From NCBI GenBank assembly GCA_963678275.1, contig OY782765.1, positions 2,232,001-2,296,000 on the forward strand: DNA of 64,000 nucleotides, read 5' to 3'. The DNA comes from G963677445 sp963678275 (GTDB taxonomy: Bacteria > Bacteroidota > Ignavibacteria > Ignavibacteriales > Melioribacteraceae). The translations under genes and the position numbers were made by a program. Shown piece after piece: positions 1 to 8,352 of this stretch. The notes below the pieces were generated by a model that ran no database searches, was not told the origin of the DNA, and saw nothing but the letters and a program-made list of their open reading frames with translations. The first letter of the stretch is position 1. Each line of letters opens with the position of its first letter.

Positions 1-434
1 CGATGCTTGAGCAGAACAGCGGACATATCGTTACTATCGCGTCGGCAGGGGCATTGATAGGGACAGCGGGACTATCAGATTATTCGGCCAGCAAGTTTGC
101 CGCTTTCGGCTTTGATGAATCGCTCCGTTTTGAGTTTCAGCGAAACGGGAATAAAATCGACACAACCGTTGTATGTCCCTACTATATCAATACCGGTATG
201 TTTGAGGGAGTAAAAACCCGTTTCTCATTCCTTCTGCCGATACTTGATGAAACAAAAACAGCAAAAAAAATTGTAAGGGCCATAAGGAAGAAAAAACCGC
301 GGCTTATCATGCCCTGGTTTGTCTATACTGTTCCCCCGATAAGAATTCTTCCGGTAAAACTTTTTGACGCTATCGTGAGAATTTTCGGCATTCATAAAGG
401 TATGGATGAATTTAAAGGACATTCGGGAAAGTAA
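1..434 (+). CDS. Short-chain dehydrogenase/reductase, C-terminal part (cut by window edge)
   Basis: The frame is open from the first base, so the N-terminal Rossmann half (TGxxxGIG) lies outside the window. Visible are the catalytic serine region (IVTIASAGA) and the YxxxK pair (YSASK), which define the classical SDR fold; these enzymes interconvert alcohols and carbonyls with NAD(P)H. The C-terminal stretch with a hydrophobic segment (PWFVYTVPPIRILPVKLFD) and a basic tail resembles SDR16C-type lipid or retinol dehydrogenases, which is inference only. The stop codon (432-434) sits 13 bases before the preferred aldehyde dehydrogenase start, so the two are probably co-transcribed and may act in sequence, alcohol to aldehyde to acid. 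Confidence 0.85.
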   Translation, partial: MLEQNSGHIVTIASAGALIGTAGLSDYSASKFAAFGFDESLRFEFQRNGNKIDTTVVCPYYINTGMFEGVKTRFSFLLPILDETKTAKKIVRAIRKKKPRLIMPWFVYTVPPIRILPVKLFDAIVRIFGIHKGMDEFKGHSGK

Positions 435-447
435 GGAGAGAATAAAA

Positions 448-2016
448 ATGACAACCTTATCATCAAATCTTACTGAATCATTTAATCCGGCGACAGGGGA
501 ATTTCTTGGCAGTTCTCCGCTGCATAGCCGAGAAGAGCTGGCAGGAATGATAGAGACCGCGAGAAACGCGCAGCCGCTTTGGGAAAAAACAGGGGTGCGG
601 AAAAGAAAGGCTGTGTTTAATAAGATTCGGAAATTTATTGTTGAAAACGCGGACAGAATATCTGAAACAATAAGTTGTGAAAACGGAAAATCACCTGTGG
701 ACGCTCTCGCGACTGAAGTCCTGCCGGCAACAATGGCTATCTCCTTCTACACAAAAAACTGTGTCAAGTTTCTCAGGCCGAAAAGATTGAAGGGTGGTAA
801 CATAGCCCTGGTTAATAAAAGAAGTTGCCAGCAGAGAATCCCTTTTGGAGTTGTCGGAATAATCTCTCCCTGGAATTATCCATTCGCTATAGCTTTTTCC
901 GAAGTAATTATGGGGCTTCTGGCTGGAAATGCGGTAATATTAAAAACCGCGACCGAAACACAATTAACCGGATTGCTCCTTAAAGAAGCAGTGGAAGTCG
1001 CGGGGTTGCCTGAGGGAATATTCCAGTTTATTAATATTCCCGGAAGAATTGCAGGGGACGCCTTCCTTGAGCTTGGAATAGATAAACTTTTTTTCACCGG
1101 ATCAGTGCCGGTCGGGAAAAAACTTATGGCTAAAGCGGCTGAATCTCTGACTCCGGTCTGCCTCGAACTCGGGGGTAATGACGCGATGATCGTTTGCGAA
1201 GATGCCGATCCGGTCCGCGCTGCCGGCGGAGCTGTTTGGGCAGGTTTCCAGAACGCGGGACAGTCATGCGGGGGTGTCGAAAGGATTTATGTGCATGAAA
1301 AAATATATGACCGGTTCATGAAAGAACTGGCGGAAAAAACTAAAAAATTAACACCGGGTTCCACATCAGCGATTGATACCGAACTTGGCTGTCTTACAAC
1401 CGAAAAACAGCGGAAAACAGTTCAGACCCATATTGATGAAGCTCTCGAGATGGGAGCGGAAATTTTTGCGCGGTCTCAAACACCGGAAGGTATAAACAAT
1501 TTCATACCAGCGACTGTACTCACAAATGTAACCCATGAAATGATGGTGATGAAAGATGAAACATTCGGCCCTGTTGTGGGAGTAATGAAAGTCAGTTCTG
1601 ATGAAGAAGCGATAAAATTAGCGAATGACTCCTACCTGGGTTTAACAGGCTCGGTATGGTCAAAAAACAGCGGCAGAGCAAAAAAAATCGCTTCAAAGAT
1701 CAGGGCGGGCGCCATTATGATAAATGATCACCTGATGAGTCACGGACTTGCGGAAACCGCATGGGGCGGATTTAAGGAATCGGGAATCGGGCGTACACAT
1801 GGCGAGCTTGGTTTCAATGAATTCACCCAGCCGCAGATGGTGATAAATGACATCCTGCTCGGTGTTAAAAAAAATCTCTGGTGGCATCCATATAACAAGA
1901 AGGTTTATAATGGCCTTAAAGGTGTAATGTATATGCTTTATGGCAATTCCATCGGGGAAAAACTGAAGGGCGCTGTGAATGTTACAAAAATATTCCCGAG
2001 AGTTTTTAAGAAATAG
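448..2016 (+). CDS. Aldehyde dehydrogenase family protein
   Basis: NAD(P)+-dependent oxidation of an aldehyde to a carboxylate; cytosolic, possibly membrane-associated through its basic, hydrophobic C-terminal tail. From the chosen start the protein has 522 residues. The general base glutamate is E240 (in LELGG) and the nucleophile is C274 (in GQSCGG), 34 residues apart as usual. The cofactor-loop motif FTGS lies around residue 218. An in-frame ATG exists at 406 inside the SDR gene, but AGGAG at 435-439 followed by ATG at 448 decides the start. The tail of about 45 residues after the catalytic core is typical of long-chain or membrane-linked ALDHs, so the substrate could be a fatty aldehyde; this is not provable from sequence. 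Confidence 0.92.
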   Translation: MTTLSSNLTESFNPATGEFLGSSPLHSREELAGMIETARNAQPLWEKTGVRKRKAVFNKIRKFIVENADRISETISCENGKSPVDALATEVLPATMAISFYTKNCVKFLRPKRLKGGNIALVNKRSCQQRIPFGVVGIISPWNYPFAIAFSEVIMGLLAGNAVILKTATETQLTGLLLKEAVEVAGLPEGIFQFINIPGRIAGDAFLELGIDKLFFTGSVPVGKKLMAKAAESLTPVCLELGGNDAMIVCEDADPVRAAGGAVWAGFQNAGQSCGGVERIYVHEKIYDRFMKELAEKTKKLTPGSTSAIDTELGCLTTEKQRKTVQTHIDEALEMGAEIFARSQTPEGINNFIPATVLTNVTHEMMVMKDETFGPVVGVMKVSSDEEAIKLANDSYLGLTGSVWSKNSGRAKKIASKIRAGAIMINDHLMSHGLAETAWGGFKESGIGRTHGELGFNEFTQPQMVINDILLGVKKNLWWHPYNKKVYNGLKGVMYMLYGNSIGEKLKGAVNVTKIFPRVFKK

Positions 2017-2071
2017 GCTGAATCAGTTTTTGCCCGCCCCCTTTCAGGGCTGAAAATTTATTTTATGCTTT

Positions 2072-2090
2072 CCCGGGGCGTTGCCCCGGG
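2072..2090. terminator. GC-rich hairpin between convergent genes
   Basis: CCCGGGGC (2072-2079) pairs perfectly with GCCCCGGG (2083-2090) around a three-base loop. It lies between the aldehyde dehydrogenase (plus) and the transposase (minus) and could end transcription from either side. There is no run of T after it, so it may equally be a REP-like palindrome. Confidence 0.45.
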
Positions 2091-2170
2091 CTGTTGCTTT
2101 TCGCGCCTTCAGCGCCCAGGCAGCACAATCCTGAAACCGCGGGATTATTTTCTTAAGTTCTCCCCGAATT

Positions 2171-3547
2171 TTATACACTACACTCCAATAGTTTGAGAAT
2201 CTGCTCCTGTTCATTGGAAAGGGTTACAATTTTTGACCATTCAAATTTATCCTTTTCCGATTTCAGTTCCACCTTATATGCCGACTGAAGTTTCTCTAAA
2301 GCATATACTGCTGAGAGTCCTTTCTTTCCAACCTTATATTGTATATACGACAGAATTGCATAAGCTAAATAACATATTTTTACATGCGCTTTGATTCGAT
2401 GGATTAAATATTTTCTTACCGGATGCAAATTTATGGGTCCTTTTAGCTCTTTATAGGCTTTCTCAACTATATCCTTTTCGAAATATGTCCTGATAACATC
2501 TGACACCTCAAATTGCGTCGTATGAAATATTAGCGAGTATCCCATATACTTGGCTTGTTTAGGATCATATTTGTCAGCTTTTCTCATTGCGCGCTCTCTT
2601 TTTGCTGACTCCATTTCAGGGTTATATATTGCTATGAGTTTTCCTGATAGATATTCAAACTCCTTTGCAAAGACTACTGTATTTTTTAATTCAATTCTGT
2701 ATGCTGGTTGATAGATTTCTTCCCTCTCTATTTGGTCAAGGTACTTATGTTTTATCGTTTGATTCATCCGCAGTCCTGTTATTACTGCCTGTTTCAGGGT
2801 AAGCAGGTCTTTCAAAAGCGTTTTTGATATCATCCCTCTGTCAAGTATGATTGTCTTTACATCTTTCAGCCTGATATCGGATAATAAATCAGAGAATATC
2901 TTTGTATTTCCTATATTACCTTCATATAGTTTATGCAATATTGGGAAACCTTCCTTTTTTGTGACTGCAAGCGCGATCTGTACCAATTTGTCATATTTCC
3001 CGTCTTTTCCCCTTCTGGATTTCCACTCTGCCTGTGATCCGTTGAAGTAAGTGTCTGTAACATCGAGAACCAATGCCTGGTCATCATCATTTTCCGAGGG
3101 TAGCTGCTTGAATAGTTGATCTTCTATTTCTCCAAAATCCAGGTCTTCAAGGAAATCGAGAGTCTCGTAGAGCTGTTTATCAACGATTTTATCAAGATTT
3201 AGCAATTCTTTAAGGGTTGTTTGCTCTATATGTTCGGGGAGTTTATAAAGGGAGTTTCTGGTAATTAGTTGAGTGTAAACAAGCAGTAGTATTCTATTGG
3301 CATGTTTACCCAATATGCCGGTAAGCGAGAGTTTTTCTGCAATCTCATGAAGGATCTTATAATCAAGATGTCTTTTAACGGAAACCACCTCGACATCTTG
3401 AGATGATATCTTTTTAACAGGTTGTCCATCGACTTCTTTGCCGATATATCTGATTACTTTTTGTTTAACCTTGCCGTCTTCTCGATAGTTTTTAACCTCC
3501 GCAAGGTAGACTCCACTCTTTTTCTTAATTCTTCTTGTAAAGCTCAT
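2171..3547 (-). CDS. IS1634-family (IS4 superfamily) DDE transposase
   Basis: The 458-residue protein is full length for the family. The N-terminus (residues 1-60) resembles the short beta-rich head seen in IS1634 transposases. The first catalytic aspartate lies in LDVTDTYF, the second in IILDRG, and the glutamate in the VEKAYKELKG helix. The C-terminal helix HRIKAHVKICYLAYA is the usual landmark. It is flanked by matching inverted repeats and its reading frame is intact. It differs strongly in sequence and length from the second transposase at 56127-58109, so the two are separate elements of the same broad family. Confidence 0.9.
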   Translation of the reverse strand: MSFTRRIKKKSGVYLAEVKNYREDGKVKQKVIRYIGKEVDGQPVKKISSQDVEVVSVKRHLDYKILHEIAEKLSLTGILGKHANRILLLVYTQLITRNSLYKLPEHIEQTTLKELLNLDKIVDKQLYETLDFLEDLDFGEIEDQLFKQLPSENDDDQALVLDVTDTYFNGSQAEWKSRRGKDGKYDKLVQIALAVTKKEGFPILHKLYEGNIGNTKIFSDLLSDIRLKDVKTIILDRGMISKTLLKDLLTLKQAVITGLRMNQTIKHKYLDQIEREEIYQPAYRIELKNTVVFAKEFEYLSGKLIAIYNPEMESAKRERAMRKADKYDPKQAKYMGYSLIFHTTQFEVSDVIRTYFEKDIVEKAYKELKGPINLHPVRKYLIHRIKAHVKICYLAYAILSYIQYKVGKKGLSAVYALEKLQSAYKVELKSEKDKFEWSKIVTLSNEQEQILKLLECSV

Positions 3548-3560
3548 ATTTCACCTGTGG

Positions 3561-3577
3561 TGTATAAATTATACACT
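3561..3577. promoter_or_regulatory. Palindrome upstream of transposase start
   Basis: GTGTATA (3561-3567) and TATACAC (3571-3577) form a perfect inverted repeat 14 bases before the transposase ATG and repeat the IS end motif. A second palindrome, AAGTAT/ATACTT, lies at 3607-3622. These could be promoter or operator sites, or internal binding sites for the transposase. The function is inferred. Confidence 0.4.
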
Positions 3578-3667
3578 ACAATATAAAACTTATCCCCGTA
3601 AGTTGCAAGTATTATTATACTTACAGGTAGTGTATAAATTCTTAGGAAAAGTTAGGTATTTTGACCT

Positions 3668-4576
3668 CTCAATCATCATAATCGTAATCATAATCATAAA
3701 CTGGCAAGCCAGAAACAATTACGAATGACGAATTACGAATTACGAATTGGCTTTCCCCAAGTGTTACCAATTACTTGTCATTCCGGTTTTTTGCGTCCTT
3801 TGCAAAAAGACCAGCCAAAGGCGGGCAGGCCGGAATCTAATGCCGATTTTTACTGCCAATTAGTAATAATTTTGCAATTTTGCGTAGAATTTAACTTCTT
3901 ACGGAGTAATCATAATCATAAACTGGCGAGCCAGAAACAATGAGGAATTACGAATGACGAATGACGAATTGGCTTTCCCCAAGTGTTACCAATTACTTGT
4001 CATTCCGGTTTTTTGCGTCCTTTGCAAAAAGACCAGCCAAAGGCGGGCAGGCCGGAATCTAATGCCGATTTTTACTGCCAATTAGTGATAATTTTGCAAT
4101 TTTGCGTAGAATTTAACTTCTTACGGAGTAATCATAATCATAGACTGGCGAGCCAGAAACAATGAGGAATTACGAATGACGAATGACGAATTGGCTTTCC
4201 CCAAGTGTTACCAATTACTTGTCATTCCGGTTTTTTGCGTCCTTTGCAAAAAGACCAGCCAAAGGCGGGCAGGCCGGAATCTAATGCCGATTTTTACTGC
4301 CAATTAGTAATAATTTTGCAATTTTGCGTAGAATTTAACTCCTTACGGAATAATCATAGACTGGCAAGCCAGAAACAATGAGGAATGACGAATGACGAAT
4401 TGGCTTTCCCCAAGTGTTACCAATTACTTGTCATTCCGGTTTTTTGCGTCCTTTGCAAAAAGACCAGCCAAAGGCGGGCAGGCCGGAATCTAATGCCGAT
4501 TTTTACTGCCAATTAGTTATAATTTTGCCATTTTGCGTAGAATTTAACTGCTTACGGAGTAATCGTAATCCCGCAA
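3668..4576 (+). repeat. Element A tandem array, four head-to-tail units of 216-222 bp
   Basis: The units start at 3701, 3923, 4145 and 4361 with CTGGCAAGCCAG (or CTGGCGAGCCAG) and are nearly identical. Each holds the palindromic L module, a short run of heptamers (AATTACG/AATGACG), and a strongly folding core. In unit 1 ATTCCGG (3780-3786) pairs with CCGGAAT (3830-3836), enclosing TTTTTTGC (3787-3794) paired with GCAAAAA (3802-3808). Each unit ends in the R module GCGTAGAATTTAAC plus CTTACGGAGTAAT. R runs into AATCAT hexamers and the next L. No variable spacer is present. Two units contain open frames that read through the repeat but show no protein-like features. Confidence 0.9.
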
Positions 4577-4640
4577 CTCATAAAAAATGAACAACCTCGC
4601 CTATATAACCAATCTAATCATCATACTCTTACTCTGATTT
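4577..4640. repeat. Shared tail module after the element A array
   Basis: The stretch with ATCATCATACTCTTACTCTG and TTTTTT recurs with small changes at 42850-42895, 43770-43795 and 48420-48440, each time just after an R module. Here it runs up to the 3' end of the permease gene (stop at 4645). No gene is visible in it. Confidence 0.6.
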
Positions 4641-4644
4641 TTTA

Positions 4645-5979
4645 CTATTCCTTTTTCTTACGTCCATAAAAATAGAGGTAAACCGGCAATCCTGTAACTA
4701 TCAATCCTGCTGCGGCGAGAGCGCCCCCGACAGGGTAAGCGAGGAAAGTGCCATAGGCAAGATACAACTGGATAAGCACAGCCAGCGCTCCCATCACTCC
4801 CCAGTATGGAGCCTTGAACGTCGGTTTATATCCCTCTTTTTTTCTGAGGAAAAATATCGCGCCGTAAACAAGAATATTCTGCAATACATAAGAAAGAGTG
4901 AAGTAACCGAGCATATTTTCAATATCCCCGAGAAGAAAAAGCACAATTGCCAATCCTGACTGAATAAGAATCGAATAATGAGGCGTTAAATGTTTCTGAT
5001 GCAGTTTACCGAAAGCGCTGAAAAAATAACCGTCGCGCGCCATGGCATATTCAAGCCGGGGCTGGGCCATAATGGAAGCGTTGAGAACACCGATCATCGA
5101 GATAAAAGCGGCAATGGCGAATAACGCCCCTGCCGAACTGCCAAACATTGAAATATAACTGAAAGGATTTATAAATTCTCCTTCAGCGGCAACCATTTCG
5201 CCAAATGGAACAATCGCGCTTGTGCCGAATGAGATCAGTGTATATGCGGCCATTACAAAAAGCACTGAGCCGATAAGAGCGATGGGCAGATTCCTTTTGG
5301 GATTCTTCACCTCACCCGCCATATAAAGAATATTCCCGAATCCGGCATAAGACCAAGAAGTGGCCGAAATTCCCGCGGTGATAACCACAAAAATTGAAGT
5401 TTTCTCGAAAAATCCCGCTGCGGGAGTCAAATATATATTTCCTGAGTCGAGGAAGAAAAATCCGAATATTATAACGGCGATTAGAGGGGTAAGTTTTGTG
5501 ATGGTCAGAACCACCTGGAAATTCCCCCCTCCCCTCACACTTCTGTAATTCACCCACGTAAGAGCCGCTATCATTCCGGCGGCAAAAAGGCGGGCGTAAA
5601 GTGGTATTTCCAGAGAAGGGAAAAAGAATGTAAGAACCGAAGCGGCGCTGAGTCCGACGATGGTTAAAGTAGGTGTATCGCTTGTAAGAAATGCCGTCCA
5701 GGTATATAGGAACGCCGGGAATGGAAGATCGGCTTTAAGAAGGTAATAATAGCCGAATCCCTGGTCGGGGTAGGCTGTGCCCATTTCGGCGAGAATGAGT
5801 ATCTGCGGTATCCAGAGAATCCCCCCGATAAGCCAGATAATTGTGGCCATCATAGGACTCCCCGCGATTCCCGCGACAATAGGTAAACTTATGAATACAC
5901 CTGATCCGATGACCGTTCCGATAATAATCGAAGAGGTCTGGACCAGGTTTAATTCTCTTTTAGGTTTTATATCGGGCAT
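4645..5979 (-). CDS. APC-family amino acid permease
   Basis: A 444-residue inner-membrane transporter with about twelve hydrophobic segments. TM1 carries the unwound-helix motif GTVIGSGVFISLP typical of the amino acid-polyamine-organocation (APC) superfamily, which binds the amino acid backbone. No accessory domain is present, and the specific substrate cannot be told. It starts two bases after the stop of the upstream C39-peptidase gene, without a clear Shine-Dalgarno, suggesting translational coupling in the operon dacB - UroD-like - C39 - permease. A role in taking up peptide-derived amino acids would fit that context but is inference. Confidence 0.88.
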   Translation of the reverse strand: MPDIKPKRELNLVQTSSIIIGTVIGSGVFISLPIVAGIAGSPMMATIIWLIGGILWIPQILILAEMGTAYPDQGFGYYYLLKADLPFPAFLYTWTAFLTSDTPTLTIVGLSAASVLTFFFPSLEIPLYARLFAAGMIAALTWVNYRSVRGGGNFQVVLTITKLTPLIAVIIFGFFFLDSGNIYLTPAAGFFEKTSIFVVITAGISATSWSYAGFGNILYMAGEVKNPKRNLPIALIGSVLFVMAAYTLISFGTSAIVPFGEMVAAEGEFINPFSYISMFGSSAGALFAIAAFISMIGVLNASIMAQPRLEYAMARDGYFFSAFGKLHQKHLTPHYSILIQSGLAIVLFLLGDIENMLGYFTLSYVLQNILVYGAIFFLRKKEGYKPTFKAPYWGVMGALAVLIQLYLAYGTFLAYPVGGALAAAGLIVTGLPVYLYFYGRKKKE

Positions 5980-5981
5980 AT

Positions 5982-8342
5982 TTATTTCAGCAGGATAAAT
6001 TTACGGGAGCTGATATTATTTTTATGCCTGAGTGTATATAAATAAATTCCGCTGGCAAGGTTTTCAGCGGCTTTATAATCGATTTTATATTTTCCGGCTG
6101 AAAGATTTTCATCAATTAAAGTGGCGACATTTTCACCTGTAACTGTCCAGATATCCAGCTTTACATTTCCTGAATTTGGAATGCCGAACCCTATTGTGGT
6201 GGAAGGATTAAAGGGATTCGGATAATTCTGTGCCAGGTAAAAATCACCCGGAATATCTCCGATATCATAGGGCCTTACGGTTGTCACACTGTCGATATAG
6301 ATAAACCTCATGGCGTCAAAAACTATCGATTCACCGGCTACGGATGAACCATCACCGAGTCTTACAAATGCCTGATCCCCTTCCGGGAAATTATAGATAC
6401 CGAGAGAAACCCACTCATCAGTATAATTTTTCTGGGCAACAGGAACGTAAGCTATACCATCCTTGTGATAGATTTTGTAACCGGCGTCGGAAGCTTCGCT
6501 GAAAGGGATATATGCCTGTACTTCATAGGCTCCTTTTCTGTCGAAAGTCGGCGTCCACTGAGCGTAGGCGGTATCTGTCGGGAAACCGGCAGTGGTTTTT
6601 GTATACCAGAAATGATTGCCATAACCCTGAAGCATATCTTTGTAGCGCATCATTTCGGATGGAGTATCTGTATGCAGATAAAATCCGTTTTGAAGTTCCG
6701 AGTCATCAACCAGTGTGTCAGCCTCAGCTTCAGGGAAAATATGTGTGGAAATTGACCACGCGACACTTTCTATATTTGCGAAACCGTTGTTGTAACCAGG
6801 CCAGTCATACTGAACATTTTTACCATCATAGGTCGGGTACCCGGGAGTATTTTTATTTCCGTAAGGATCATTATATGTTAGAGTATGATCGCCGTAAACA
6901 TCATGCGCGAGGATAAGATGCCCCGAGGAGGTGATCATGACACACATCGTATAGGGAAACCCGAGGCTGATTTCATTAACCGGGGTCTGCCAGGTAGCTG
7001 AATATGTCTGTGATGACTGAAAACCATGTTTGCTGTAATAACTTGACATCCTGCTGTGGGGGCTTCCCGTTCCCCACATATAACCATATCCGCCTTTAGT
7101 GGGATTTCCGCCTGCGTCATCGGCTGTATAATTATAGTCTGTGATTCTAAAATAATATTCTTCGGCGATATACCTGCCGAAATAGGAGTAATGAATGTGA
7201 GGATAAGAACAGCGTAATTTCCATTTGGGCAGAATATTATAATAACCTAACACCATTGCCGATGTTGTCGGCGCGCAGCTCCAGTGACCGTTATGCCAGT
7301 CGGGGGTATCATAAACCTGGTGGAGATAAGGAACTTCCATCGGAGTTTCAATTTCATCAGGCTGCAATGAATTTGGTTCCAGTTGAAATTGTTCTTCGGC
7401 GTGGCTAATACTCTTAACCGAGATTATTCCTCTCTCTGAAATTTCGGCGGAATTTATTCCCCTGTCCGAATAAGTCTGGTATATGATATTATTACCATCT
7501 GATGAAAACGCCGGATCCATCTCATGAATGCCGGGAGTGTCGGTCAGTTTTTTTGTGGCCGATCTTTCAACAGAATATAAATAAATATCTGAAGAGATAA
7601 ATTTTATATCCTCTGATTCAACTCTGCAAAAAATAATACTTTTTGAATCAGAAGCCCATTCAGGTTCCCTTCCCTTTCCAATTTCAGTTGTTTCACCTGA
7701 ACTGAAATTATAAATATAGATGGTCAGGTCAAGTCCTCTGAAAAGAATATACCTGCCATCGGGGGACCAGTCGGGATGGAAATATCCCTTTGCTCCATCG
7801 GTAATCTCTTTTTCTCTGCCCGATTCAAGGTTTCTCAGAAAAAGCTGGTCGTTATCATCGTTATAGACCACATATCCGCCGTCAGGTGAAACAGGCGCGA
7901 TATTGCTGTAATTATTAAGCCGGTATTCTTTACGGGTTCCATTTTTATAAATGACCAGCTTTTCCCCCACTGTATATGACCAGGAGTTCCTGCCGAAAAA
8001 GTGAATCTGACCGCAATAATGGCTGAATCTTTCAAGAGGCCTGGCCTCCCCCTTTAGATCAAGTAAAGCGGGGGCCTGCTCACCATCTTCATTTATCAGT
8101 TTAATACCGATCTTTTTCCCGTCAGGGGCTACTTCGTAATTATATCCGCATCCGGGAGAGGAAAACATTTTTGTAATTTTACCATCTTTGTGCAGATATA
8201 AAGATGATCCAAAATTATCAGAGGAAATCACTCCTCCGTCAACAGCAGCCGGGTGTCTGAAATAACCGGCATTTTCTTCCGAATACTGACCGGCCGCTAC
8301 CCCGCTCAATATCAGAAAAAATATTAAAAACATACTTCTCAT
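5982..8342 (-). CDS. Secreted beta-propeller / C39-like peptidase with T9SS sorting domain
   Basis: A 786-residue exported protein. A signal peptide (MRSMFLIFFLILSGVAA) is followed by TolB/PD40-type beta-propeller repeats at about residues 40-320 (SPDGRYILF, SSDGNNIIYQ). A peptidase C39-like domain spans about 345-540, with nucleophile C356 in SCAPTTSAM and H480 in AHDVYG followed by NDPYG. A golvesin-like beta-sandwich occupies about 555-690 (FDRKGAYEVQAYIP). The last 75 residues form a T9SS type A sorting domain with NYPNPFNPSTTI. Export through Sec and then the T9SS to the cell surface is expected. The substrate is unknown; C39-like domains cleave peptides, often after double glycine. The gene lies between the UroD-like gene (10-base gap) and the permease (2-base gap). 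Confidence 0.85.
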   Translation of the reverse strand: MRSMFLIFFLILSGVAAGQYSEENAGYFRHPAAVDGGVISSDNFGSSLYLHKDGKITKMFSSPGCGYNYEVAPDGKKIGIKLINEDGEQAPALLDLKGEARPLERFSHYCGQIHFFGRNSWSYTVGEKLVIYKNGTRKEYRLNNYSNIAPVSPDGGYVVYNDDNDQLFLRNLESGREKEITDGAKGYFHPDWSPDGRYILFRGLDLTIYIYNFSSGETTEIGKGREPEWASDSKSIIFCRVESEDIKFISSDIYLYSVERSATKKLTDTPGIHEMDPAFSSDGNNIIYQTYSDRGINSAEISERGIISVKSISHAEEQFQLEPNSLQPDEIETPMEVPYLHQVYDTPDWHNGHWSCAPTTSAMVLGYYNILPKWKLRCSYPHIHYSYFGRYIAEEYYFRITDYNYTADDAGGNPTKGGYGYMWGTGSPHSRMSSYYSKHGFQSSQTYSATWQTPVNEISLGFPYTMCVMITSSGHLILAHDVYGDHTLTYNDPYGNKNTPGYPTYDGKNVQYDWPGYNNGFANIESVAWSISTHIFPEAEADTLVDDSELQNGFYLHTDTPSEMMRYKDMLQGYGNHFWYTKTTAGFPTDTAYAQWTPTFDRKGAYEVQAYIPFSEASDAGYKIYHKDGIAYVPVAQKNYTDEWVSLGIYNFPEGDQAFVRLGDGSSVAGESIVFDAMRFIYIDSVTTVRPYDIGDIPGDFYLAQNYPNPFNPSTTIGFGIPNSGNVKLDIWTVTGENVATLIDENLSAGKYKIDYKAAENLASGIYLYTLRHKNNISSRKFILLK

Positions 8343-8352
8343 TGGTTTTACC

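Larger units (their letters stand above)
2170..3638 (-). mobile_element. IS1634-like insertion sequence, about 1.47 kb
   Basis: A 12-base inverted repeat marks the ends: TTTATACACTAC at 2170-2181 and GTAGTGTATAAA at 3627-3638. One transposase gene fills the element. The left repeat contains the transposase stop codon. No convincing target duplication flanks the ends; only AATT/AATTC-like bases are shared. A further copy of the end motif sits inside, just upstream of the transposase start (3561-3580). The transposase is uninterrupted, so the element may be active. Confidence 0.75.

Noticed and set aside
3725..4165. Two similar open frames of 60-72 codons repeated in the array
   Set aside because: They are translations of element A itself, end in the hexamer tract, lack a ribosome binding site and contain no protein-like features; the shared sequence is explained by the DNA repeat.
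3701..4576. Possible CRISPR array
   Set aside because: The units are 216-222 bases and nearly identical throughout, with no short repeat alternating with unique spacers and no cas genes nearby.
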